Shown here: one piece after another, positions 49,901 to 60,640 of the stretch | How the letters are laid out: every line of letters begins with the position of its first letter | How positions within the stretch are numbered: the stretch's first letter is position 1 | Origin: Aphelocoma coerulescens | Lineage: Eukaryota > Chordata > Aves > Passeriformes > Corvidae | Assembly (NCBI RefSeq): GCF_041296385.1 | Contig: NC_091015.1 | Coordinates: 57,416,345 to 57,480,344 of the forward strand | DNA length: 64,000 nucleotides | Direction: 5' to 3' | Made by a program: the position numbers and the translations under genes | Notes under the pieces: model-generated | The model's database searches: none | What the model was told of the DNA's origin: nothing | Seen by the model: only the letters and a program-made list of their open reading frames with translations

Positions 49901-52539
49901 TTTGGAAGCAAAATTGTCAAAATCCTTTAATCATTAACTTAAGGGAAGCATAAGAGCAATTAAAGGGCCAGCTTTTTACTGACATTATCTTCACAGACAA
50001 ATACAGCAACAGTGAAAGACTTAATGTTTTCACCACAGCTACAAAAAGATTTTTCTCTTGAAGGTTTCCTGTGGGAAGGATCCAAACTTGCAGAAAGGTC
50101 AGAGAAGATAACATACAAGAGGAAGAACCACCTCTCTTAGACCTGGAGTAAAATTGAGGGAAAGAGATTTCAGAGTAGCTCAGCCCAGAGAAATACCCAA
50201 GGTAGCTGATCTTATAGGTCCTCAGCACTGTGCAAAACCATGTTGGTTATCAGCCATGGCTCTTCCACCTAATTGGTACTTGAGAAAAAGCATTGCTACA
50301 GCTTCAAAATCAAAGGCTGGAGCATGTTTTAACTATAAATATGGTGGAAAATATTGAACTATTTTCCTTAGAGAGTCCCACTTCTGACTTAAAAATAGCC
50401 ATATTTCTTCATGTAAATATAAGCATTTCTTCATGTAATAAGCATAGTGGCCATGAAAACAAACCAGCATCTAACTCAGTATGTAACCAAAAGGCCTAAA
50501 AGCAATTGCAAAGTGCTAATTGTTTGTATACCTTGAGTACTGGAAAGAAATGAGAGCATGTAAAGAAAGGATGCAACTGAATTGGCAAACAATGAATGGT
50601 TGCAAACATAAGCATTTTGTGTTTCAAGTATTGGTCATGTCATTAATTTTTCTAATTAATGTCTTCCTCAGAGGACATTCCAGTCTTTTTTTTGCAAAGT
50701 TCTTTGGATTTTTGAAAATAAATAATTCAGGAATAAGAACCACAACAAATCACCAATTTAGTGGGAATTTGTTTGGGTTTTTTTTGCAATTATTGTAACA
50801 AAATCTGGTTAAAACACCTCCAGTTTCCTCATGGAAGATGGATGATAATTTCTCCTTCTTTGCAGCATGCACATGCATGCACACACAGGGACACACTCAA
50901 GGTGTCAGGCAACATTTCACATCTCATCTCTAGAAAGAGGCTGCATATCTACCAGGATGTTTAGGGACAGCGTTGCCCTGTTTGCATCATTCATTTCCAC
51001 TCTGAAAACTTCAAGAAATTGTCCCTATGGTCTAATTCAAGTTTCAACAAATGAAGAAAGGACCAGCACAATAGATCAAATGGAACAAGAAAGGAACTAT
51101 ACATACTTGAAATAATATCAAAATATAGGTATTTTATCCCTCTGTTTGCTCCTAGGCCTTTCTACCAGTTGACAAATATTCAAACACTTGACTGTTTCTC
51201 AATGTGTAGGTTCAAAGAATTAAGTAAGAGTTAATAAGAATTTTAGTACAGTATTATCTGCTGTGTGATGCATGTGCTCCTTACTAAATTTTTGAGAGCA
51301 TTTGACCAATAGGGTAAGAAGCTCATAAAAATCCTATACTATGAGATGGAATAATGTTAATTTTAAGGTTGCCTTTTTAGTTTAAATGATTCAAAAGCTT
51401 CACAGTGTACTGTTGAATTCTCATCTACACATCAATTGCATTAATGAGTTCTAGATCAGAGCAAACTATGTAACCTACATGGATTTTCAGTTCTAGACCT
51501 AATTTTCTCCTTACTTCCCAGGGGTTACTACACATCACATATTGCACTGCAACATATCCTCAGCCAAGGCATCTTTCTGCATCTAACATGAACAAGCTCA
51601 TGTTTTGCAACAGGTGCTACCAAATCAAAAGTGCTTCTTCACAACTCTGAACTGAATTTGGGTTGATTCTCTTCCTTTCATAAGCAAATAAGCTGAAGAC
51701 AAGATTTAGTGACTTGCCACAACTATCTGTAGATTCAGTAGTAGAGATCAAGTTCAGCATTTTGCTGCAACTTAGTACCAAAGTGCAGTGCAAAACTGGT
51801 GAAATCCCCATGTGTGCACACTTGCTTTGGGTTACAGCATCCAAGGACAAGAAGGGAGAAGTATCAGCAGTTGGCTGAGAAAAGGGACATAGTCTCAAAG
51901 TCCATGTTCACTCCTGAATGTTAGTGGGGCATTTTAGTTTTCATGTTGTACCTTTTTTAAAAAAAAGTTTTTCATCACAAAGCAAGTTAAAATGTTGCAA
52001 AAAGAAGACAGGGAATGCTTTAGAGAAAATGGCCACAAAATATATTTCTAAATTAAAACTCTTGATAGAAAAGAACAAACTCTTTTTAGTATAGTTGCTA
52101 TCATTTCAGTCCTGCCAAAATATTTAAAATTCTCTGGTGGAAGCCACACTCACATAATTCCTTGGGTCCAGCTCAGTGCAACCAGCAATGCTGGGAATGC
52201 AGGTGAGCCTTTGTCTGGCAACACAACTGCATATGTTCCTTTCACGTTATTTTCCACAAGCAAGAGAGGTGAATCTTTTGCCTTTTAATACTTTTAAAGT
52301 GCTAAGAATCCTTGATGAGATAAATGCAGTGTTTTTCAGAGGGAGAACAGTTTAATCTTCATGAGATTACTCTAATTGCTTGGCAGTACTTTATTAGGGC
52401 TGGGTTTTGTCATTGTGAGTCAGGAAATGGATTGTTGGAATGCCTAGCACAAGATTTTGGATGCTGTGACTTTCTCAATTGAATACTTAAAAAAACTCAA
52501 CAGGTTTGTTGTGTTTATACTTTTATTTCTTTCCCCATG

Positions 52540-52720
52540 AATTAATCAAGAGGCTGCAGAGTAGTCCGGAAATTGAAAAGACTTTTAGCATTAAAGCCAT
52601 TGCAAATGGCTTCTGTAAACAAGCCCCTAAAAAAATCAGGGCTATCTGGACCTAGTTCTCAATTTCTTATTGTCCAATCAAACTGCAAATTATTTTCCAG
52701 TTTTCATTCTGGATTCAAAG
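52540..52720. promoter_or_regulatory. candidate conserved non-coding element
   Basis: Non-repetitive sequence with AATTAATC at 52540-52547, TTAGCATTAAAGCC at about 52586-52600, TCTGTAAACAAGCCCC at 52611-52626 (forkhead-like) and TTATTGTCCAATCA at 52667-52680 (SOX-like and CCAAT cores). No open frame covers it. Inference from motif clustering only. Confidence 0.3.
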
Positions 52721-54845
52721 CATTCTGCTGAGGTAGAATACATTTTCAGAAGAGGTCTGTAAGCATTCAAGAAACAGCTTGCAGGGAAAACACTAGGAGT
52801 AGAGGAAAGCCATATCAGAGACTCCCTCTGCTCTTCCCACTGGGACCTGCATCAGGCTTAATGTTGCAGAGGATTTCATCAGATCTATGATCACACCAAG
52901 ATCAATTGGGACTGTCTCTCTACAGCATGAATTAATACAGACTAGGAGCAGCTTTGAATCCTCTGGGAGCCAGGGCTGGCCTTGACATAACTTTCTAGAA
53001 CTTCCCTCTCTTACTCCTCTTCCCTGAGCAAGGGACGGAGCAGTGCAATCTCTTCCTGGGATGCTGGTTTAATTCAGAAGTACCAAAGTTAAAGCTGAGA
53101 AGAGTAGGGGATACAAGACCTGAATGACAAAGCTGCACCAAAAAAAGGACCCATCAAATTGCACATGAACCAGAACTCAAGTTTTCTACATCTAACTAAG
53201 GAGAGGAAAATAAAGTGACTGAGGCCTAACGTTAGGCTGCTACCTTAACGTGCAATAGAGCACTCTTTTCTATTTCTTTTTCTTTGTCCTCCATTTAAAA
53301 CTGGCACAAGAAGCCAGCAGTAAAATTATTAAGGGATTACTTCCGAGTTTCAGACTTTGGAGGATTTTTTTCTGAACAAACACCATGGGTGTTGGGAGAA
53401 AGTAATGGGAAAGATTTTAACAATTAATAGAAACATTAGTGAGCAAACACTGTTTTCAGATCCCTGCTGGTATCACTGGAAGCTTGTGCACAAATGTGAT
53501 GTTTTGTCAACTAAGGTGCTATGTACTGCAGATTCAAGTTATCAAATAAAAATAGCAGAGATAATTTCAGCTCCATCCACAGCAATGGGAGTTGGGAAGG
53601 GGAGGAAAGTGGAGGTGGAAAGGAATATTTGTGGAGTGGAAAAATTCAGAATTTTTGGGGGGTGAGAAAAGAGAAAGGAAGATTTATATAAAAGCTCTGC
53701 AAAAACTGCTGGAAGAAGAGAACGTATTTAATCTGGGCCTGGTCCATATGCAGCTTTGTGAGAGTCTGCCAGTCTATACACACAATGCTGTGTACCAAAT
53801 ACCAATATAATTCTGTGAACATGCTCACTTGGAAACATTTGTTCCATAGGCCTTTGCACATATACCCTCTTCAGTCAGACAGCCTCATCAGAACACACAA
53901 TGGAGTTAGGAGACCTGTGAGAACTTAGACTTCAAAGAGACCAGAAAGCAGTTCCAAGGAGAGCTCAGCCATCAGGACTCTGAGGTACACAACTGATAGC
54001 TATGGGTTCAGCCAGCAAAGGGATGTAAGCAACTGGCACAAATTCCTAGATGGGAAAAAACATAAATCTTAGACATCAGAGTTCATCTATGTTAGGACAC
54101 TCAGGAAAGTTCATCTGGGGTATTTCTTAATGTTGACTGGCCACACAATCTTAAAACTCATAGATGAGCACTCAGTATAAGAGTAGCCAACATCCAGCTT
54201 CTCTTAAAAAAAGAATAAAATGAAACAAGGTTAACTTCAGCCATTTGTTTCACTGATAAAAGGTCCACAGAAAATGTATGATACAGTTCAGATGTAATAG
54301 AATTATATTCTCTCTGAATTCTCTGCAGTAGAAATAGAAACCCCAAGGAGATAAGCCTAGACATTGCCAAAAGAAAACTCATACAAGAAGAAAAAAATCT
54401 CTCTCAAACAGATATCCATATATATAGGCCATCCATGCTAACAGTTTAAGAGCAATTTCCTCTTTTCAAATGAAAGTCTGTGACAAAATAACATATGCTG
54501 ATTTATTACAAATTCTGAGCAAAGCAGATTTTCCTACACTTGATATTCATAAATTCGATGAGGCAAATCTTTGTATCACACAATCTGTGTTTTCAGCAGA
54601 ATCATCCTTAAGGCAGCCAAATATGTCAATTTGTGGGGTTGAAAAAGTCTTGTGTATAAATAACACATACACATTCCAGGGAATTTTAGCCATTATCGAC
54701 TCAGCAGGAGCAACATGGGATCTATGGACTGGTGATATTCTCTGTTCTCTCTCTCTCTTCTCCACCTTTATTTCTCTCCTCCCTTGCTTTGCCTGGGCAA
54801 AGCACAGTTCTCATATTCTACTCCATACTCTGTACTGAAGTTTAT

Positions 54846-55170
54846 TGTGGGGCTGGGGAGCTTGTGGAAGAGTGTTTCGGCTTCTGAGCCAGCACATCTG
54901 AGAAATTCTATGTAAGAAGCTGAGAGCTTATTGAAGGCTACTGTACAGAATTAAGGGCTTGTTACCAACCACTTGTGAAAGTCTATTGTACAAACTTAAG
55001 GGCTTGTTAGCCAATGCCTTTTGAGTCTAAATAGTGGGCTGGTTGCCAGAGTTAGGCAACTGTACAACAAAGCACAGGAGTTCCCTGACCTGTGGTCTGG
55101 TGTCTTTGTTCAGCCTGATGAGAATTTATAACAAACGCCATGGCCCCTACCAGTGGGTCACAATACATGC
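54846..55170 (+). mobile_element. LTR-like element with internal duplication
   Basis: It begins TGTGGGGCTGGGGAGC. An inner unit, CTACTGTACAGAATTAAGGG, recurs in diverged form about 50 bp later as CTATTGTACAAACTTAAGGG. Both are followed by CTTGTTA and a CCAA. Then come CTAAATAGTGGGC and, near the right side, TATAACAAACGCCATGG, whose AAACGCCAT resembles the R-region start of avian retroviral LTRs. Short internal duplications are common in U3. The right end and any target duplication are not clear. No intact viral gene adjoins it, although 55250-55640 has frames on the minus strand of unknown nature. Confidence 0.45.
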
Positions 55171-55226
55171 CCTCCCCTCCACTCCCTTCCTTAATTGAAT
55201 AAATTAAACAAAGAAAAATTAAACAA

Positions 55227-55239
55227 GAAAAAAAAAAAA
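55227..55239. repeat. A-rich tract
   Basis: A run of 13 A at the end of an A-rich stretch (55190-55240) that has several AAATTAAACAA-like units. It could be a decayed tail. Confidence 0.8.
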
Positions 55240-56279
55240 GTTGTACAGCTGGTTCCCTGTGCTATCCAAAGTTTTCCCCCCTCTCAAACACTTGCTGGTG
55301 CCTCTTCCCCAGGAAAAGTCTTTCCTAGGAGACCCTCATTTTCCAGGAGAAGGTTGTTTAGAGAAGTGGATATGTGTGGCACAGTCCCTTCCAGGATAGC
55401 CACAGTTGTGGCTTTCCATGTCCTGCACTGGTGAAAGGTTTGTGACAGCTGTATTTCCTGAAGGTAATTCAGGTTTAATCCTGTATTCCCTGACCACCCT
55501 GACAGGCCTGTCAGCACAGACAGTCATGGGCTGTGTTTGAGCAGCCTGCTTCCCTGGCCTGGTGGCAAAGGTTGCATCTGCATCCCTGCTCTTCAGTTCT
55601 CCCTTCAGGGGCCTGGTCAGTAACACATGATATTTTCACTGCTCTTGTCTGATGAGACTACAAGTACACTTGTGGCCCAAATTTGCCCAATGCTACGCTT
55701 TTGGGATGTATCTGCAGGTGCCTGAGGGTCCCATGTGTAGAGATACACTTGGTCTCTTCTTCCTCAGTCTCATCAGTCTTAGTCCCAAAGCTTTCACATA
55801 CGATGACTGAATTTCTGTTAGTCTGAAGTTAATGTTTTTAAGCATCTTACTGCAGGAGAAGAGTGTGAGACAGAAAAACATGTTCAAGCACTACCTGCTT
55901 GTGAGCAACACTGACTCACGAAAATACAAAGGAGCAGAAAATAGTCCCTGCTTTTCCTTACTTCCGGGATGTCTTTGTAATGTAACGATGTCCACTCTCA
56001 TCCAGTAGCAATGACTGAAAGGAAAGGAAAGACAAATGGTTCTGGGAAAGTGTTGTACTACAAAGTTTCAAGGCAAAGTGGATTTAAACAAAGCGTCTCC
56101 CTACAACTTCATTTTTGTAATTCCTTTTCAGACTCTAATCTCTGATTACTCCCCCAAATCAACTGTCTGCAGTTGCAAAGTTGAGCAAGCCCTCTCCTTT
56201 AAGGGATGCTTGCCTTTCACTTCCTAAACAAAGCCCTCCAAGGCAGCCGACCAGTCACTCTGTGGAAGCTTTGTCATTC

Positions 56280-56430
56280 TTCTCACAATGTGCTTTTTTC
56301 GAGGGCTGCATAACATTGCTCTGGCTGCTTTAAGCCTGCATGAACACAGCTGTCACTGGCTGAATTAAATGAAACAGTGACTCATACTACATCTTCGATA
56401 TTGAAAAAGGCGTGGGTAGTATTTTGTAGC
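56280..56430. promoter_or_regulatory. candidate conserved non-coding element
   Basis: Non-repetitive DNA with CATAACATTG, GGCTGCTTTAAGCC (a partial palindrome), CTGAATTAAATGAAAC and an AP-1-type GTGACTCAT at about 56376-56384. No frame spans it. Inference from texture. Confidence 0.25.
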
Positions 56431-57769
56431 TTTCAAAAAGCTATGATTTCACATTATGATTAAATAAAGAAGGGCAATGACTTTAGAACATATAAACCCT
56501 AGATGATAGATGATGTACTATGTATTAAAAAGTTTGGGCAATATTTTATATGGTTTTGTCATCATCCATCACCATGAGTATAACTAGCAGAAGAGAAGTT
56601 CAGACAAACTTTCAAAATAAGAAGCATACATTACAGGAGAATAAAGTAAGGAATTAGAAACACAAAGCACTTCTCTATTCACTCCCAATTAGATTTTCTT
56701 TGGTAGGGTAAAAAGAAAAAACTGTACAAGCAGAGGGTCTGGCTATATTTGGCTTCATCTCACACATTCAGTCACCTTTCTGCAAAGTAGATTTAAGTAC
56801 TATTGTTCTTGAAGAGTGGCAGTCTCACATTCGCCTTCTGAAATGAGAGCACCAGGTCCTAGCAACAGAGAATTGTAGGCAAGTAACTTATGGTGTTAGA
56901 AACATATTTAAGTTCTTGCTTCTCCCCATTCCTCTCTTTTCTTCTGCTACTTATCCCAGATGTGCAGTTTTAAAAATATTTTCAAAAACTGATCTCAAAG
57001 CAAATATAGTAGACACCAGAAGCACACTGTGCTGCTTATACAGTGCAGCCCTTGGCTGAAAACACCTTCCTTTCAATGAACCAATAGGCTTTGAAGTTAC
57101 ATCCTTAACCTCTGCAGGAAATAAAAGCAAGGAAAACATACTAGGAGTTTCTAGGATTATAACAAAAAAGTACTTTTATACTTAGGGTACATAGTGATGG
57201 TGCACTTATTCTGCTGAGAGGCAAGGCAGAAGACACAGCAATCAAATTGGTAATGAAGGCAGCTATTGGAAAGCTTGATGAACACTTTCCTTTTCATGTG
57301 CTTCAAACTACAATCTGGTTAAGAATCACCTTAATTTTTAAGGCTCTTCTTCTGTTTCTGTGTATTCCAACTCAACAATACTAATTTCAGGTAAAATGCT
57401 GATGTAGAAGTAGGTTTAAGTAATCTGGGAAGTGTTAGCCAGTTGATACCCTGGAGTTGTTCGGAGGATGGGATTCAAATACTTCTGAGCATGATTTTGA
57501 ACACCTGTAAAGTCCCACTTCCTCCTAGTAGCCAATAAAAAAGTAAGTCAACCAAAACATTTTTAATTTATTACATGTACTTTGCACCCACCTTTCTAAC
57601 TTGCGTTTTTCTCAATGATTTGCTGTCCTTCTGCTTCAGTCCTCACCTCTCTGTCCTGTTGTTTCTCCAAGTACCTATTTAAGTTTGAAGTTCTCTAGGA
57701 TTCTACAAGGTACTAAATAAAGAATAAGCTTTTCCCTGTATTTTCCCCATATTTCCTTTGTCTTCATCA

Positions 57770-57880
57770 TGGCCCATTAAATCTAATTATATCCACCGGA
57801 ACATCCCCAGGGTGTTAATCTAACAGCTCTCCATCTGTCAGATAAACTAATAGCACATTCTAGAGAAATGTACTCAAAAG
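57770..57880. promoter_or_regulatory. candidate conserved non-coding element
   Basis: It contains TCTAATTATATCC, GTGTTAATCTAAC (HNF1-like), CTGTCAGATAAAC (MEIS plus GATA-like cores) and TAATAGC within 90 bp of non-repetitive sequence. No frame spans it. Inference only. Confidence 0.25.
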
Positions 57881-58169
57881 TCTGCTTGTGATTCAGGCCC
57901 CACACACTGAAGGACACAGATACAGATTTACCTCTTCTTCTGACACTCATATCAGCTCACAGAAAGGGGCAGGGAGAAGACATAGCAGACTTGCAATTCA
58001 AGTTGCCTGTTTGCTTGCCAACCCTTTGCACAATATGGGAATTTCATAAGGAGCTAGGATCAACAGCTTTCATATGTTTCAAACAATCTGCTTTTCCTAG
58101 AATCTTGTCCTTGACTAGATACAACATGACAATACCAGATTTCAAGAGACCCTAACTCTGGATTTAGAT

Positions 58170-58700
58170 TGTTTTGTAGTGCGGCCTCACCTTGAATATT
58201 GGGTGCAGTTTTGGGTACCACAATACAAGAAAGATATTAAGCTATCAGAGAGCATCCAGAGTGGGGCAGCAGAGATAGTGAAGAGCCTTGAGGGGAAGTT
58301 GTATGAGGAGTGATTGGGGTCACTTGGTCTGTTCAACCTGGAGAAGAGGAGACTAACTACTCCTTGTAGTCTGCAACTTCCTCATGAGTAGAAGAGAAGG
58401 GGCAGGCACTCATCTCTTCTCTGTGGTGACCAGTGACAGAACCTGAGGAAATGGCCTGAAGTTGTGTCAGCAGAGGTTTAGGTTGGGTATTAGAAAAAGA
58501 TTCTTCCCCAAAGGGTGGTTGGGCACTGGGACAGGCTCCCCAGGGCAGTGGTCACTGCACCAGCCTGACAGAGTTCAAGAAGTGTTTGGACAATGCTCTG
58601 GGGCACATGATGTGACTCTTGGTGTGCAGGGCTGGGAGTTGGACTCAATAATTCCCATGGGTCCTTTCCAACTCAGCTTATTCTATGATTCTGTGATTAG
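58170..58700 (+). mobile_element. CR1 LINE, 3' untranslated part, 5'-truncated
   Basis: About 530 bp that follow the CR1 3' region in order: GTGCGGCCTCACCTTGAATA, TTGGGTGCAGTTTTGGGTAC, CAACCTGGAGAAGAGGAGAC, GTGACCAGTGACAGAAC, TTCTTCCCCAAAGGGTGG and GGACTCAATAATTCCCATGG. It ends at TCCTTTCCAACTCAGC and the terminal ATTCTATGATTCTGTGATT (58680-58698). This is the longest and clearest CR1 copy in the window. The plus-strand frame 58462-58803 lies in it and is not a gene. Confidence 0.93.
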
Positions 58701-58857
58701 TGTGTTGTGCTTCTTGGTCCTTGGAAACATGCTAGGTATACAAAATTTTAGGCTTAGCATTGATTTTTTTCATAATAACATAAAGAAAAAGAGGAATAAG
58801 TAGCCACTTTCCACTACTACACAGGATTAAGACTAGGCCATTTGGGTTTTGTTTATC

Positions 58858-58915
58858 TGTTTTTAGAATAATAGAATAATTTTATTTGTTTGTTTTTAGA
58901 ATACCAGAATAATTT
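58858..58915. repeat. two-copy direct repeat, ~25 bp, at the tail of a CR1
   Basis: TGTTTTTAGAATA-x-x-AGAATAATTT occurs at 58858-58882 and again at 58891-58915, with a 33-bp period and two or three differences. The second copy merges into the CR1 3' end, so the pair seems to be a local duplication of the CR1 tail plus flank, or slippage of its terminal repeats. Confidence 0.75.
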
Positions 58916-59000
58916 AGATTGAAAGGAACCTTTGGAGGCAATCTGGTTCAAACTCACTGCACAATCTGGGTCAAAGTGACACTGGGTTGTACAGAGACTT
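58898..59000 (-). mobile_element. CR1 LINE, 3' end fragment
   Basis: AGAATACCAGAATAATTTAG, ATTGAAAGGAACCTTTGGAG and GCAATCTGGTTCAAACTC match the reverse of a CR1 3' terminus. The copy faces the plus-strand CR1 tail to tail, with about 200 bp between the two ends. Sequence beyond about 59000 is not recognisable. Confidence 0.75.
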
Positions 59001-59009
59001 ATTAATTAA

Positions 59010-59375
59010 AAGTGGGAAACATAAAATGAAGGAAGGATGATATGGCATTCTAGTGCTGAGGGTATTCTCTATATTTTAAAAACTCTTTATTGAGATACCA
59101 GAGAAAGGGCTTCTCTTGCCTTTCATCTTACTCTTTATCTCAGGAAGAAAGATAGTGCTGATTGTGTAGTGGAGATCCAGCCAATTAAAGAATGTAAAAC
59201 CTTATGAAATGTGTCTTTCTTCCTTAAAGTTTATACGCTCCATGCCAATGGGAATTTGGAGAAGGGATGTAGCATTGCAAAGCAACCCTGGCAAAAAAAA
59301 ATGTGGAAGTGGTTGGCAAAGAAGCTGCTTCCTAATTGTAAGGACTTAAACAAGTCCTAAAGAAGATAGTTCAAC
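59010..59375. other. short non-coding spacer
   Basis: Nothing recognisable between the minus-strand CR1 and the next LTR-like block. Ordinary AT-rich sequence. Confidence 0.6.
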
Positions 59376-59379
59376 TAAA

Positions 59380-59800
59380 GAATGCAGTGGAACTGTCTTG
59401 AAACACTGTCAAAGCTGCAGAAGGACCTTCCCATAAGATAAACCACCACAACAGAAACTTGAGATAAGTGCAGATGGCACAGCAGGAAGGAACTAAGTCT
59501 AGGCCTAATGGAGGTGAAGGTTTGGTCACCATCCAGACAGAAATTCCCACCATGGCATCTATACCCTGTGGATACCTGGTACTTGGACTGTATAAAAGTG
59601 ATAGCTCCAGAAGAACAACTCTGGGACCCCCAACACTAAGAAGACCAGGATGAAGCAGTACCAGCAAGACACCGCAGGGATGTGGTGGTGATATCTTTTG
59701 CTTAATCTCTCTCTCACGCCCGCCTTTCCCTCCCACAAACTTATAAAGATTTTAACACAATAACAGTGAGATCCTCTTCTTGACACACAACCTATTAGCA
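59380..59800 (+). mobile_element. LTR-like avian repeat (probable solo LTR)
   Basis: A block with the order expected of a retroviral LTR. It has a U3-like part with GCCTAATGGAGGTGAAGG, then a TATAAAA at 59591-59597, then GGGACCCCCAACACTAAGAAG. After that come CACCGCAGGGATGTGGTGGT and GATATCTTTTGCTTAATCTC followed by a CT-rich run. The last strings are ones I recall from bird ERV LTRs. No viral coding region is attached. Its exact ends and target duplication were not found. Confidence 0.5.
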
Positions 59801-60526
59801 GTGTATCAGCTCTCTGTTCCTAGCAGCATGCTCCCAGTCCGTGGAGATCTCTATTTTAGGCTATACTGCAACATAAAGGAAAATGTTCTGGCAGAATAGC
59901 ATCAGAAAGAAATTTAACTGGAAAAAGTATCTACAGCTACCAAGTTATTCAGCCTATGTTTGGCCATGCAATAATGTGACTCTTTGTCCCTCCTCACCCT
60001 CTTCTCCCTCCTCTTTGCCACCAAATTATTTGCCTTAAAATGAAGGTTTGTGAAGGAACAGGAGATTTCTGCAATGACAACAACTGAATAGTGACAAAAT
60101 TCATTACCAAAGGATTTTCTCTTCTCAAACTAGGACACAGCAGGACCATAAACCATAAGGGTCAGTCAGAAAGGTACCCTAACACTTCCCTAATGCAATG
60201 ATAATGGATGCTGCTGTCCCTTTGATAAAGGAGCTATCCTACAGTTCCTGCGTGGGAGACAGAGCTCATCTATAAAGGGACAAGGAATCAACATGCCCCC
60301 TGAGGTATTTCTTATGAATTTTACCTTTATTTGGTGCATTTCCCTCCTTCCAGTCATAAACCATAAGACACCAGTCACTCTGATCAAATACCATGACCCT
60401 GCTTCATTACCAAAACAGTCCAAAGAGCAAGACTATGCAGAAAACCTTGGGAGATATATGATTCAGTTTGTGAAATATGAACAGTGAAGGATAGAGGCTT
60501 ATTTTGTACAGTGATGATCACTCAAA

Positions 60527-60640
60527 GTGACATTGTGTCACACACGATGTGACATTAGATGACAAACACAGAGTGGATGATGTGAAAATTTAAGGAGGTG
60601 ATTATTAATTAGGAGTCCCAAGCCACCTTTCCTAATTAGC
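60527..60640. promoter_or_regulatory. paired inverted homeodomain-type sites
   Basis: TAATTAGG at 60606-60613 and its exact reverse complement CCTAATTA at 60631-60638 are separated by 17 bp. About 50 bp to the left, GTGACATT occurs twice (60527-60534 and 60549-60556) around a GTCAC in the opposite sense. The arrangement suggests a dimeric binding site or a small hairpin. No frame covers it. Confidence 0.35.

Larger units (their letters stand above)
43220..54840. other. AT-rich non-coding stretch, no gene seen
   Basis: No supported gene. It holds a (TTAA)n repeat at 46757-46779, an A run at 46883-46903, a small direct repeat with TTTCTTCATGTAA near 50404-50440, and two CNE-like patches listed separately. 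The remaining frames have no recognisable domain. Confidence 0.5.
55250..58160. other. non-coding stretch, no gene confirmed
   Basis: The first 400 bp is GC-richer and has overlapping minus-strand frames of 77 and 96 codons (55284-55517 and 55336-55626). They are of unknown identity and sit next to the LTR-like element, so they might be a remnant of its interior. From 55640 on the sequence is AT-rich, with two CNE-like patches listed separately. Confidence 0.4.

Noticed and set aside
58462..58803. 113-codon plus-strand frame
   Set aside because: It is within the CR1 3' untranslated part and runs past its terminal repeat into flank.
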